Source of the DNA: Deltaproteobacteria bacterium
GTDB taxonomy: Bacteria; Desulfobacterota; Desulfuromonadia; Geobacterales; Pseudopelobacteraceae
Assembly: GCA_021850095.1 (NCBI GenBank)
Contig: JAJZRX010000008.1
Coordinates: 1 to 64,000, forward strand
Direction: 5' to 3'
Length of the DNA: 64,000 nt
Shown: piece after piece, positions 53,474-63,667 of the stretch
Position numbering within the stretch: position 1 is the stretch's first letter
Layout: every line of letters starts with the position of its first letter
The notes under the pieces: generated by a model
Seen by the model: only the letters and a program-made list of their open reading frames with translations
Database searches by the model: none
Told to the model about the DNA's origin: nothing
Translations under genes and position numbers: made by a program

Positions 53474-54001
53474 TCAGTAGTTCTTGTCGGCGTAATCAAC
53501 CCAGCCGCCGGCCAGCACCAGCGCTTTGTCGAAGGGGGAAATTTCAAAGCTGAAGCTCTTCTGCTGGCCGCCGCCCTTCATGGTCAGCGTCCCGGCTTCG
53601 ATATCGATACTCATGGCTGCGTCTGCATCTTCGGCATGTGACATGATCAGGTCTATGTCGGCCTTGGGCAGTTCGATGGCGGCCATGCCGCAGTTGAACA
53701 TGTTCTGGCGGAAAATGCGGGCGAATGATTCGGCGATCACGGCGGTGATGCCGTTGACTTCGAATACCCAGGGGGCGTGCTCGCGGGACGAACCGCAGCC
53801 GAAGTTGGCGCGTGAGACGATGACCCGTGCGGCACCGGTTTTGGGGCCTTTGGGATCGAAGCCGGGCAGTTTCAGGTCTTCCAGAATATACGGTTTCAGA
53901 TCTTCCTTGGTGATTTCGGTCAGGTATTTGGCCGGGATGATCTCGTCGGTGTTGATGTCGCTACGGTCAAGAAAGAGGACCGGGCCTCCGAATGTTTTCA
54001 T
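53474..54001 (-). CDS. leuD: 3-isopropylmalate dehydratase small subunit
   Basis: FLDRSDINTDEIIPAKYLTEITKEDL; NFGCGSSREHAPW. Confidence 0.93.
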   Translation of the reverse strand: MKTFGGPVLFLDRSDINTDEIIPAKYLTEITKEDLKPYILEDLKLPGFDPKGPKTGAARVIVSRANFGCGSSREHAPWVFEVNGITAVIAESFARIFRQNMFNCGMAAIELPKADIDLIMSHAEDADAAMSIDIEAGTLTMKGGGQQKSFSFEISPFDKALVLAGGWVDYADKNY

Positions 54002-54040
54002 ATGGGTGACTCCTTCTATAATTAATAAAAACAAAATTAA

Positions 54041-54165
54041 AACACTGAGCAACAGAGCAACAGAGGAAAGGTATTGCAAACAAGAGAAACCAAATACCAA
54101 AGTCTTTAGGAAAAGCTTTTGAAAATGAAATTGATTTTCTCTGTTGCTCTGTTGCTCTGTGTTAT
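54041..54165. repeat. long inverted repeat between leuC and leuD
   Basis: aacactgagcaacagagcaacagaggaaa ... ttttctctgttgctctgttgctctgtgtt. Confidence 0.8.
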
Positions 54166-54174
54166 TTGAATGGC

Positions 54175-55458
54175 TTACAGGTACTTTCTCGGATCAGCGA
54201 TCTTGCCCTCAATGGCGCTGGCCGCCGCCGTGGCGGGCGACATCAGGTGCACCATGCCCCCTTTGCCCATTCTGCCCATGAAGTTGCGGTTGGTGGTGGA
54301 GGCGCAGACTTCGCCCTCGGCCAGTACGCCGTTGCTCATGCCCAGGCAGGCGCCGCAGGTCGGGTTGGTGACGCAGAAACCGGCTTCCATGAAGATGTCG
54401 ATCAGCCCCTCCCTGGTAGCGTCCTTGAAAATTGCCGGGGTGGCCGGCGAAAGGATGCCGCGCACGGTGGGAGCCAGCTTGCGTCCTTTCAGAATCTGGG
54501 CGGCGATGCGCAGGTCTTCCAGGCGTCCGTTGGTGCAGGAGCCGATGTAGATCTGATCCAACGGTGTGCCTTCGATTTCGGAAATGGTTTTGACCTGATC
54601 CGGTTTGTAGCCGAAGGTGACGGTCGGCTGCAGGGTGGCGACATCGATCTCGATGATCTGCTCGTACTCGGCATCGGCGTCGGCGCACCACCGGGAATAT
54701 TCTGCCAGGGCGGCTTCCTTGCTGGCAAAGTCATTGCTGATGAATTTCCAGAGATAGTCGACGGTGGTCATGTCCGGCATGCAGATGCCGGAGGTTCCAC
54801 CGGCCTCGATGGCCATGTTGCAGAGCGTCATGCGCGATTCCATCGTCATGTCAGCGATGGTGGAGCCGTGGAATTCCATCACCCGGTCGGTGGCGCCGTT
54901 GACGCCGATCCTGCCGATGATGTGCAGGATCACGTCCTTGGCATAAACCCCTTTGGGGAGTGTGCCGTTGACATTGAACTTGATGGTTTTGGGCTGGCGG
55001 AAAGCGCAGACACCTTTCAGAATCCCGACTTCCAGGTCGGTCGTGCCGATGCCGGCCGCGAAGGCTCCGAAAGCGCCGTGGGTGCAGGTGTGGGAGTCGC
55101 CCATGATAACCGTGTAGCCGGGACGAATAAAGCCCTGCTCCGGGAAAAGCGCGTGGCAGACGCCGTTGGCGCCCACATCGAAAAAGTCCTTGATACCGTG
55201 GCGGCGGGCCCAATCGCGCAGAATTTTGGCCTGGGTGGCGGTTTTGGTGTCTTTGCTGGGGGTGACGTGGTCGATAACGGCCTTGATTTTGGTCGGATCG
55301 AAAACCCGGTCCTTGTCGCGGCGGATCAGGTCGTCGATGGCGATTGGCGTCGTGATTTCGTGGCACAGCACCGCATCCAGCCGCAGCACCTTGGTGCCGG
55401 GAAACGGTTCATCCACCAGATGAGCATCAAATATCTTTTCAGCAGTTGTTCTACCCAT
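54175..55458 (-). CDS. leuC: 3-isopropylmalate dehydratase large subunit
   Basis: TVIMGDSHTCTHGAFGAFAAGIGTTDLE; YIGSCTNGRLEDLRIAAQILKGRK. Confidence 0.95.
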   Translation of the reverse strand: MGRTTAEKIFDAHLVDEPFPGTKVLRLDAVLCHEITTPIAIDDLIRRDKDRVFDPTKIKAVIDHVTPSKDTKTATQAKILRDWARRHGIKDFFDVGANGVCHALFPEQGFIRPGYTVIMGDSHTCTHGAFGAFAAGIGTTDLEVGILKGVCAFRQPKTIKFNVNGTLPKGVYAKDVILHIIGRIGVNGATDRVMEFHGSTIADMTMESRMTLCNMAIEAGGTSGICMPDMTTVDYLWKFISNDFASKEAALAEYSRWCADADAEYEQIIEIDVATLQPTVTFGYKPDQVKTISEIEGTPLDQIYIGSCTNGRLEDLRIAAQILKGRKLAPTVRGILSPATPAIFKDATREGLIDIFMEAGFCVTNPTCGACLGMSNGVLAEGEVCASTTNRNFMGRMGKGGMVHLMSPATAAASAIEGKIADPRKYL

Positions 55459-55651
55459 AGTAAGTAACCTCGCATGATTCAAGATCCGATGTTTCTAGCA
55501 TAATTCCTGCTACAAAGTAAACCGGTGAACTTTTTTTTGATGATGCGATATGTCCCGCTTGACAGGATTTTACATGGAAAAGAAGCTTCGGCATGGTATA
55601 AAGCGGAAGCGGATTTGATCTGTCGATTCAAGCTAAAAACACGGGGAAGCC

Positions 55652-56401
55652 ATGCATCCTGAAACTATTAAAGACCTGCTCCATTCGATCCAGGATGGAA
55701 CGCTCTCCATTGATGACGGCCTGCGTCAGTTGAAACAGCTCCCTTATCAGGATCTGGGCTGCGCCCAGGTCGACCATCACCGCGAACTGCGCCAGGGGAT
55801 GCCGGAGGTGATCTTCGGCCAGGGCAAGACGGTGGAGCAGATTACCGCGATCATGACCGCCATGTCTGCTAAAGGGAGCAATGTTCTGGTGACGCGGCTG
55901 GATCAGGACAAATCCGGTCAGATCCTGACCTCCTTTCCGGCCGCCCGCTATCATGCGGAAGCGCGTTGTCTGACGCTGGAGCATAAGCCGGTCGAGCCGT
56001 CTGGCAAGGGAACCATTCTGGTGCTGTCGGCCGGCACATCCGACATACCGGTGGCGGCCGAGGCGGTCGTCACGGCCGGATTCCTGGGCAACCGGGTGGA
56101 GCAGATTTTCGATGTCGGCGTGGCCGGTATTCACCGTCTGCTGGCACGGAGCGATCAGCTGGCGGCCGCCTCGGTCATCATCGTCGTGGCCGGCATGGAA
56201 GGGGCGCTTCCCTCGGTGGTGGGCGGCCTGGTGGACAAGCCGGTCATCGCGGTGCCGACCTCGGTTGGCTACGGCGCCTCCTTCGGCGGGATCGCGGCGC
56301 TATTGGGGATGCTCAACTCCTGCGCCGCCGGGGTGACGGTCGTCAACATCGATAACGGTTTCGGAGCCGCCTGTGCCGCCAGTATGATCAATCGGGTCTG
56401 A
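55652..56401 (+). CDS. larB: nickel pincer cofactor biosynthesis protein LarB
   Basis: ARYHAEARCLTLEHKP; VLSAGTSDIPVAAEAVVTAGFLGN; AVPTSVGYGASFGGIAALLGMLNSCAAGVTVVNIDNGFGAACAASMI. Confidence 0.93.
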   Translation: MHPETIKDLLHSIQDGTLSIDDGLRQLKQLPYQDLGCAQVDHHRELRQGMPEVIFGQGKTVEQITAIMTAMSAKGSNVLVTRLDQDKSGQILTSFPAARYHAEARCLTLEHKPVEPSGKGTILVLSAGTSDIPVAAEAVVTAGFLGNRVEQIFDVGVAGIHRLLARSDQLAAASVIIVVAGMEGALPSVVGGLVDKPVIAVPTSVGYGASFGGIAALLGMLNSCAAGVTVVNIDNGFGAACAASMINRV

Positions 56402-56408
56402 AAGGACC

Positions 56409-59003
56409 ATGAAGGAGCCAGTGAGTAAACAAACATCATCCCCGGAGAATCCCATGAGAATTGGCAATAACCGCAAAAGCGCCCCCACTGCACGTTCTAA
56501 AGAATCCGCAAAAATCGCAAAACAACCCAAGCTCAGCCGTACCCACAAGCCGGCGGATATGGATCTGGAAGAGTGGCAGCGTCAACTGCGGGTGGAGTAC
56601 GGCAAGAGTCAGGAATTTCAACTGGAAAATCGTGGCGATCATCCGGTGTTCTCCGAATTTGCCCTGACAAACCCCGTCTCAAAAAGAACCTACCGCATCG
56701 CGATCCGGGGCGACCAGCCGGGTGACAATTTCTGCTCCTGCCCCGATTTCCGCATAAACGGACTGGGAGTCTGCAAACATATCTCCTTCACCCTGGCTCA
56801 CCTGAAAGCCTTGAAAGGCGGCGCAAAACATTTCAAATCCGGATTCATCCAGCCCTGGTCGGAAATGTATCTTTCCTATGGACTGAAGCGCGCGGTCAGA
56901 CTTCGTCTGGGGAGCGCCGCGCCGGCGGCTCTCCGGAAACTGTCGCAGCGTTACTTTGCCTCTGACGGTGTATTGAAGGAACAGCGGTTTGGTGACATTA
57001 CCGATTTTATCGCCAAAGCGACCAGCCTGCCCAGACACGAGCTGCGCTGTTATGACGATGTCATGGAATTCATCGCTTCCCGCCAGGATGCCGATCATCG
57101 CCGCGCCATGATAGATTCCATGTTTCCGCAAGGTATCGATTCGCCGGTCTTTGATTCGCTCATCAAGGCAGACCTGTATTCCTATCAGCGGGAAGGGGTG
57201 CTTTTCTCCGCCCGGGCAGGGCGGGCGCTGCTGGCCGACGACATGGGTCTGGGTAAGACCGTCCAGGCCATCGCGGTGGCGGAGGTGATGGCGAGACTCT
57301 TCGATATTTCCAGGGTTCTGGTCGTCTCGCCAACCTCATTGAAACACCAGTGGAAAAGTGAGATCGAGGCGTTTACCGACCGGACGGCCACCGTGATCGA
57401 AGGTTTGACCCCGCAACGCCGCGAGCTGTATCGGTCCGACTCGTTTTTCAAGCTGGTGAACTACGAGCTCATTTACCGCGATGTTGATCTGATCGAAGAG
57501 TGGGCGCCGGATCTGATCATCCTGGACGAGGCGCAGCGCATCAAAAACTGGCAGACCCGCACCGCCCAGGCGGTGAAGCGTCTGGAATCCCCGTTTGCCC
57601 TGGTCTTAACCGGAACGCCTCTGGAAAATCGTATCGAAGAACTCCATTCCATCATGGAATTCGTGGATCGTCATCACCTGGGGCCGCTTTACCGCTTCGT
57701 ACACATGCACCGTGTCACGGATCAGGCTGGCAAGGTGATCGGCTACAAAGAGCTGGACAAGATTCGCACTTCATTGAGCGGTATCATGATCCGGCGGAAA
57801 AAGAGCGAGGTTCTGAAACAGCTTCCCGAGCGGATCGACAAGAATTTTTTCGTAACGATGACGCCCGAACAGATGGAGATACATCAGGATTATGCCGACG
57901 TGGTGGCGCGGCTTGTGGCCAAGTGGCGGCGATTCCATTTTCTCAACGAGGCGGACAGTTTGCGTCTGCGCATCGCCCTGGCCAATATGCGCATGGTGTC
58001 GGACAATACCTGGCTGGTTGACAAGAAAACCGTGCACGGTCCGAAGGTTGAGGAACTGGAGACGCTGCTTAGGGAACTGGTCATCGAGGGTGGCGAAAAG
58101 GTTGTCATCTTCAGCCAGTGGCTCAGGATGAACGAGCTGGTGGAACAGGTGCTGGCGCGTCTTGAGATCGGGCATGTTCATCTGAACGGTGCCGTGCCAT
58201 CCAAAAATCGCAAGCAGCTGATGAGTCGTTTCAAGTCTGATCCTGAGTGCAAGGTATTTCTTTCCACCGATGCCGGCGGGGTGGGGCTGAACCTTCAGAG
58301 CGGCTCGGTGGTGATCAACCTGGATATACCCTGGAACCCGGCCATACTGGAGCAGCGCATCGCCAGGGTGCACCGCATGGGGCAGAAGAAACCGGTGCGG
58401 GTAATCAATTTCATTTCCCGCAACTCCATCGAGGAGCGAATTCTTGATCTTTTGCGCTTCAAAAAGGCGGTCTTTGCCGGGGCGCTGGATGAGAATGGTA
58501 GCGACACGGTGATGCTGGGCGAATCCCAACTGAATGCCTTCATGAATTCCGTGGAGGATCTGACCAGCGGCATGGAACAAGTTGATCTGTCCGGCGGGCA
58601 GGATGTCTGGCGCGATGAACAGGAGGCGGAGGAGGCGGGGGCCGAGATCGTCCCGGATGCCGTTCAGGGTGAAGTGGCGGAAACATCCTCACCGCAAGCG
58701 GCAACAACTGCTGGCGCAGCACAAACTCCGCCGCTGGGCGAGCTGTTGCAAGCCGGCGCGCGTTTTCTGATGGAGCTGGGACAGGCGCTTTCTCCGCAAC
58801 CGGCGGTCGCGGGAAATGTTGCCGGCGCAACATCAGGTGATGTCCGGCGTAACCCGCTGGCATCGCTGGTAAGCGTGGACGAGGCAACCGGCAAGAGCTG
58901 CCTGAAGATTCCGCTGCCGGAACCGGAGGTGATGACTTCGCTCGTATCCGGCTTGAGTCAGTTGTTGGCCGGGTTTATGGCGGGAAGGAAGCGGGGGGCA
59001 TGA
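56409..59003 (+). CDS. SWIM zinc-finger SNF2-family helicase
   Basis: FCSCPDFRINGLGVCKHISF (SWIM CxCxnCxH); LLADDMGLGKTVQAIAVAEVM; LDEAQRIKN; LNLQSGSVVINLDIPWNPAILEQRIARVHRMGQ. Confidence 0.93.
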   Translation: MKEPVSKQTSSPENPMRIGNNRKSAPTARSKESAKIAKQPKLSRTHKPADMDLEEWQRQLRVEYGKSQEFQLENRGDHPVFSEFALTNPVSKRTYRIAIRGDQPGDNFCSCPDFRINGLGVCKHISFTLAHLKALKGGAKHFKSGFIQPWSEMYLSYGLKRAVRLRLGSAAPAALRKLSQRYFASDGVLKEQRFGDITDFIAKATSLPRHELRCYDDVMEFIASRQDADHRRAMIDSMFPQGIDSPVFDSLIKADLYSYQREGVLFSARAGRALLADDMGLGKTVQAIAVAEVMARLFDISRVLVVSPTSLKHQWKSEIEAFTDRTATVIEGLTPQRRELYRSDSFFKLVNYELIYRDVDLIEEWAPDLIILDEAQRIKNWQTRTAQAVKRLESPFALVLTGTPLENRIEELHSIMEFVDRHHLGPLYRFVHMHRVTDQAGKVIGYKELDKIRTSLSGIMIRRKKSEVLKQLPERIDKNFFVTMTPEQMEIHQDYADVVARLVAKWRRFHFLNEADSLRLRIALANMRMVSDNTWLVDKKTVHGPKVEELETLLRELVIEGGEKVVIFSQWLRMNELVEQVLARLEIGHVHLNGAVPSKNRKQLMSRFKSDPECKVFLSTDAGGVGLNLQSGSVVINLDIPWNPAILEQRIARVHRMGQKKPVRVINFISRNSIEERILDLLRFKKAVFAGALDENGSDTVMLGESQLNAFMNSVEDLTSGMEQVDLSGGQDVWRDEQEAEEAGAEIVPDAVQGEVAETSSPQAATTAGAAQTPPLGELLQAGARFLMELGQALSPQPAVAGNVAGATSGDVRRNPLASLVSVDEATGKSCLKIPLPEPEVMTSLVSGLSQLLAGFMAGRKRGA

Positions 59004-59278
59004 GAAAGAAATCAAGAACCAACGAAAAAAACAATCCCCGACTGAGGGACGCCTTTCTTGAAGTTGTTGATAATCAACTGGATGCAAACGAGCCGCCGGA
59101 AGCCAGGCAAACGCTTGATCGCTTGATTGCTCAAGGTATTTCAGAGGAAAATGCGAAGAAGTATATCGCTCAAGCCGTGTGTCTTGAGGTTTTTGATGTC
59201 CTGAAGCACAACAGGCCTTCAGATCAGGATAGATATGTCAGAAATCTTCTGCGCCTCCCCGAGGAACCGCAAGAATAG
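59000..59278 (+). CDS. small protein of unknown function (possibly DUF1841-like)
   Basis: 92 aa; start overlaps the SNF2 stop (ATGA). Confidence 0.5.
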   Translation: MRKKSRTNEKNNPRLRDAFLEVVDNQLDANEPPEARQTLDRLIAQGISEENAKKYIAQAVCLEVFDVLKHNRPSDQDRYVRNLLRLPEEPQE

Positions 59279-59289
59279 GTAGACCGGGT

Positions 59290-59630
59290 CAAGCAAATCG
59301 GGCCTGGCTGGCTGAATCGCTGGAGAAGTCGCTTTTGCAGCGAGAGGTGCTGACCTACGGAGTTGTGCTTTGCGAACTGCTGCAGGGAGTCAAAAAGCCG
59401 GATGAAGAGTTGCTGGTGCTGAATGCCCTGCAGGCGTTGCCTTGTCAGAAAATGACGCGGGAGTTGTGGATTCAAGCCGGCCAACTCTCGGCCTCGCTTC
59501 AAAAAATGGCCACAGGTTGCCGCTGTCCAATATAATCATAGCGACACTTGCCCTGCATCATGGTTGTTCCGTGCTGACGGTTGATCGACATTTTGGGCTG
59601 ATTGCGGGTTTGGAGCTGGTGGAAAGATGA
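59290..59630 (+). pseudogene. PIN-domain (VapC-like) toxin relic, truncated and frameshifted
   Basis: LLQREVLTYGVVLCELLQGVKKPDEELLVLNALQALP... in one frame, then LPLSNIIIATLALHHGCSVLTVDRHFGLIAGLEL in another. Confidence 0.7.
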
Positions 59631-59675
59631 TCTTGGTGGAACGTTAGCTTTAAGAAGAGTAAAGAGGAGTCAGTT

Positions 59676-59751
59676 CGTCAACATCGACAGCGGTTTCGGA
59701 GCCGCCTGCGCGGCTAATATGATCAACAGGTTGCGAACGGAAAATGTATGA
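59676..59751 (+). pseudogene. second copy (relic) of the larB 3' end
   Basis: gtcaacatcgacagcggtttcggagccgcctgcgcggctaatatgatcaac translates VNIDSGFGAACAANMINRLRTENV*, paralleling larB VNIDNGFGAACAASMINRV*. Confidence 0.85.
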
Positions 59752-59766
59752 CTATTTTTTGTGCTA

Positions 59767-59794
59767 CTGAAAAATAGTCTTGACTATTTTTCAG
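59767..59794. repeat. perfect 13-2-13 palindrome upstream of the ATPase gene
   Basis: ctgaaaaatagtc tt gactatttttcag, plus a third arm copy gactattttt at 59750-59759. Confidence 0.8.
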
Positions 59795-59815
59795 TGAAGG
59801 TAATAATTGCCAGTT

Positions 59816-61036
59816 ATGTGGCGCCGTGAAAAATACAAAAAAATATGGGATGAACTTGCTGCCGATAAGGCAATGGTTTTTCTTGCGGGTCCCCGGCAGT
59901 CCGGCAAGACAACTCTAGCCAAGTGTATTGCAGATGAATACGCAAGTAGCCTTTACTTCAATTGGGATATCCTTTCGCACCGGGACCGGCTGATAAAAAA
60001 CAGCACGTTTTTCGAGGAAGTTGAGAGGAAAGCGGCGGACCGTCCTTTGATAATCCTGGACGAGATTCATAAATACCGCGACTGGAAAAACTATCTTAAA
60101 GGGGTCTATGACCAGTTTTATCAATCCTACCAGTTTCTGGTTTCAGGCAGCGGGCGGCTCGACCTGTATCAGAAAGGGGGCGACTCCCTCGCCGGGCGCT
60201 ATTTCATGTTTCACCTCTGGCCGTTTACTCTGTCGGAATTGGTGGGGAACAACGCGACAGTTGATTCCTTTCTGGCTGCTCCACTGGAGACAGGCACGGA
60301 CAGAAGCCCGGAGTTGAAGCAACTTTGGGATGGACTTGCGGAGTTGAGTGGTTTTCCTGAACCGTATCTCTCTGGTAAATCCACAACCTGGCGCCGCTGG
60401 TCGAACAGTTATGCGCAGCAGTTGATCCGGGAGGATATCCGGGAACTTACCGACGTCAAGTCAGCAACAACCATGGAAACCTTGTATCACCTGCTGGCGT
60501 CACGCATTGGCAGTCCGGTCTCCATACCATCCCTCTCTCGTGATCTTCAGGTTTCCTATAATTCGGTTCAGAACTGGCTCACCATATTCGAGCGGTTTTT
60601 CATGCTGTTTTCCATCATCCCGTGGAGTAATCGGATAGCGCGGGCCATCCAGAAGGAGCGGAAACTCTACCTTTTCGATGTGCCGCGCATCATGGACCGG
60701 GCAGCGCGATTTGAAAACATGGTCGCTCTGGAGTTGTGGCGAGCTGTCACGGCATGGAACGATGTGGGGTATGGCAACTTCTCGCTTCATTTCATAAAAA
60801 ACAAGGAACAGCAAGAGGTTGATTTTTTGCTGGCCAGGGATAACGAACCTTTTCTGCTGGTTGAAGCCAAAATGTCGGATATGCAGCCTTCAGCTGCGCT
60901 GCGGAAGTTTCAGCAGGCACTGGAAGTGCCGGCGGTGCAGCTGGTGAATGAAGGAGAGGGGTACCGGCTTTTCACCAATGGCGATCAGAAAATCCTGGTT
61001 GTCCCGGCTTGGTTGTGGTTGGCAGGATTGCCGTGA
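59816..61036 (+). CDS. AAA ATPase with DUF4143-type C-terminus
   Basis: VFLAGPRQSGKTTLAKCIADEY; FLVSGSGRLDLYQKGGDSLAGRYFMFHLWPFTLSEL; QEVDFLLARDNEPFLLVEAK. Confidence 0.9.
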   Translation: MWRREKYKKIWDELAADKAMVFLAGPRQSGKTTLAKCIADEYASSLYFNWDILSHRDRLIKNSTFFEEVERKAADRPLIILDEIHKYRDWKNYLKGVYDQFYQSYQFLVSGSGRLDLYQKGGDSLAGRYFMFHLWPFTLSELVGNNATVDSFLAAPLETGTDRSPELKQLWDGLAELSGFPEPYLSGKSTTWRRWSNSYAQQLIREDIRELTDVKSATTMETLYHLLASRIGSPVSIPSLSRDLQVSYNSVQNWLTIFERFFMLFSIIPWSNRIARAIQKERKLYLFDVPRIMDRAARFENMVALELWRAVTAWNDVGYGNFSLHFIKNKEQQEVDFLLARDNEPFLLVEAKMSDMQPSAALRKFQQALEVPAVQLVNEGEGYRLFTNGDQKILVVPAWLWLAGLP

Positions 61037-61145
61037 ACGGCTGCCGAAAAAATGTCCATTTGGGAAGTTCCCCGGTTCTCCAAGAGAATTCCTGACATAC
61101 TACAAAAAACAGCGCATAACTATTTCGTAAACTAAGTAGGCATCC

Positions 61146-62327
61146 ATGACCATTTTATACCTTGACTGCCAGGCCGGTATTTCCGGCGATATGACCGTGG
61201 GGGCCCTGCTGGATCTGGGGGTGCCGCTGGAATACCTGCGTTCCGAGCTGACCAAGCTGGCGCTGCCGGCGGAATCCTTCAGCCTTTCAATCCGGCGCAC
61301 CGAACGGCGGCACTTTGCCGCGCTCAAGTTCGACGTAACCGTGCATGATCACCATACCCACCGTCATTATGCCGCTATTGACACGCTGATTGTCGACAGT
61401 GCATTGCCCGCTCCGGTAAAGGAAAAAGCACGGCGGGTCTTCCGGCGCCTGGCCGAGGCTGAGGCCGGGGTGCATGGTGTGCCGCTGGAAGAAGTGCATT
61501 TTCACGAGGTCGGCGCGCTGGATTCAATCGTCGATATCGTCGGAGCCGCGATCTGTCTGGACTATCTGGGTGTTGAAGCCATTCATGCCTCGGCGCTGCC
61601 GCTGGGGAGCGGCTTTGTCAACAGCGCCCATGGGCGCCTGCCGGTGCCTGCTCCGGCCACGGCGGAACTGCTGCGGGGGATGCCGCTGCATGGCGATTGC
61701 GGGCCGGGCGAGCGGGTTACGCCGACCGGGGCGGCCATCCTGGCGGCATTATGCGATGGTTTTGGAAAACAGCCGGGGATGCTGCTGGACAGGGTCGGCT
61801 GCGGGGCCGGCAGCAAGGATTTTGATGATTGCCCCAACCTTCTGCGGGTTTTTCTGGGCCGGACGCCTGCTGTTGCACGGCCGGCCGAGCAGGTGATCGT
61901 GGCTGAAGCCAATATTGACGATTCGTCAGCGGAAGTGCTGGGTTACGCCATGGAACGACTGCTGGAGGGGGGAGCGCTGGATGTCTTTTTTACCCCGATC
62001 CAGATGAAAAAGAATCGCCCCGGAACGATGCTTTCGTTTCTGTGCCGTCCGGAGCAGTTCGCTGTGCTGTCACGGATCGTGCTGACCGAAACTTCGGCCA
62101 TCGGCCTGCGCCATCACCGGGTTGAACGCACGGTTCTGGAGCGCCGGATTGTGGAGTTGCCGACGGAGTTGGGGCTGGTGCGATTCAAGCAGGTCTTTGA
62201 TGCAGATGGCAGCCTGTTGCGGGCAGCCCCTGAATACGAGGATTGCCGCCGGATCGCCGTCGAGCGGGGAATGCCCTGCCGGGACGTCATGGAGCGGGTG
62301 CAGCGGCCGGGGGTAAATGAGCGATGA
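61146..62327 (+). CDS. larC: nickel pincer cofactor biosynthesis protein LarC
   Basis: [52 protein letters not shown]. Confidence 0.93.
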   Translation: MTILYLDCQAGISGDMTVGALLDLGVPLEYLRSELTKLALPAESFSLSIRRTERRHFAALKFDVTVHDHHTHRHYAAIDTLIVDSALPAPVKEKARRVFRRLAEAEAGVHGVPLEEVHFHEVGALDSIVDIVGAAICLDYLGVEAIHASALPLGSGFVNSAHGRLPVPAPATAELLRGMPLHGDCGPGERVTPTGAAILAALCDGFGKQPGMLLDRVGCGAGSKDFDDCPNLLRVFLGRTPAVARPAEQVIVAEANIDDSSAEVLGYAMERLLEGGALDVFFTPIQMKKNRPGTMLSFLCRPEQFAVLSRIVLTETSAIGLRHHRVERTVLERRIVELPTELGLVRFKQVFDADGSLLRAAPEYEDCRRIAVERGMPCRDVMERVQRPGVNER

Positions 62328-63577
62328 AAATATCCACCTTGAGTATTGGCGACGAGCTGATCTGCGGCCAGTTGACCGATACGAATGCCGGCACGATTGC
62401 CGCCGCGTTGCTGAATGAAGGCTTGCGGGTCCAGCGCCATCTGACCGTTGGTGATAACGAGCCGGACATCATGGATGCGCTGGATGAGCTGGGGCGGATC
62501 AGTGAAATGGTGATCGTGACCGGTGGACTGGGGCCCACGGCCGATGACCTGACTTCCCGCGCGGTTGCCCGCGCCACCGGGCGGCGGCTGATAGTCAACG
62601 AGGATGCACGGGCTCACGTCCGAACCATGTCCGGCAAACTGGATTCGCTGATCGTCTGTCCCTTGAGCGACAAGCAGGCCATGCTGCCGGCCAAATCCAC
62701 CCTGATACCCAACCCCAACGGCACGGCCTGCGGTTTTCAGCTGATGCACAATGGCTGCTTCATGTTTTTCATGCCGGGTGTTCCGTCCGAGATGATCGTC
62801 ATGCTGCGGGAGTCGGTGATACCCTTCATTCTGGAGCGGGTGACGCACAAGCGCGTTATCCGCACGGCCTGCCTGAATATATTCGGGCCGTGCGAGGCCG
62901 AGGTGGACGAGCTGCTGCAGGGGATTGCCAGGCCGGAGCAGGGGCTGGCCATGGGTATCTGCGTCACCTTTCCCCGGATGCAGGTGACACTGCGGGCCGA
63001 GGCTGACAGCCATGAGGCTGCCGCCGAACTCCTCAGGCAGGCGGCCGGAACGGTGCGGGAACGCCTGAAGGATTTTGTCTTTTCAGCCGGCGACTGCAGC
63101 ATCGATGCGGTGGTGGCGGAGCTGTTCCGCGACCGTTGCCTGACGCTGGCGCTGGCCGAGTCCTGCAGCGGCGGGCTGATCGCCAAACGCATCACCGATC
63201 TGCCCGGCAGTTCCGCCTATTTTCTGGAAGGGGTCGTGACCTACAGTAATGCCGCCAAGCAGCGATTGCTGGGAGTGCCGGCCGAATTGCTGGAGGCAAA
63301 AGGGGCGGTCAGCTCCGAGTGCGCCTCGGCCATGGCCAAAGGGGTGCGCTCCGCTGCCGGCAGCGATCTGGGACTGGCGGTGACCGGCATAGCCGGGCCG
63401 GATGGCGGCTGCGAGGACAAACCGGTCGGCACGGTCTTTATTTCCCTGGCGGCACCGGACGGCTGCTGGACCAAGCGCTTCCAGTTCCACGGTTCCCGAG
63501 ATGAAATCAGAACCCTGACGGCCTGGACGGCGCTGGACTGGTTGCGCAGGTATCTGCTGCAGAGAGCGGTCAGCTGA
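62324..63577 (+). CDS. cinA: CinA family competence/damage-inducible protein (nicotinamide-nucleotide amidohydrolase domain)
   Basis: [61 protein letters not shown]. Confidence 0.93.
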   Translation: MKISTLSIGDELICGQLTDTNAGTIAAALLNEGLRVQRHLTVGDNEPDIMDALDELGRISEMVIVTGGLGPTADDLTSRAVARATGRRLIVNEDARAHVRTMSGKLDSLIVCPLSDKQAMLPAKSTLIPNPNGTACGFQLMHNGCFMFFMPGVPSEMIVMLRESVIPFILERVTHKRVIRTACLNIFGPCEAEVDELLQGIARPEQGLAMGICVTFPRMQVTLRAEADSHEAAAELLRQAAGTVRERLKDFVFSAGDCSIDAVVAELFRDRCLTLALAESCSGGLIAKRITDLPGSSAYFLEGVVTYSNAAKQRLLGVPAELLEAKGAVSSECASAMAKGVRSAAGSDLGLAVTGIAGPDGGCEDKPVGTVFISLAAPDGCWTKRFQFHGSRDEIRTLTAWTALDWLRRYLLQRAVS

Positions 63578-63667
63578 TTCAGATAAATCCTTGCGGTAAA
63601 TCCACCCGGTATGCTATTTTTCTACCCCTTTGATCCACACTATCCCACCTCTTTCAGGAGTACCACC

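Noticed and set aside
54166-55467. 433 aa plus-strand ORF opposite leuC
   Set aside because: Shadow ORF antisense to a conserved enzyme gene.
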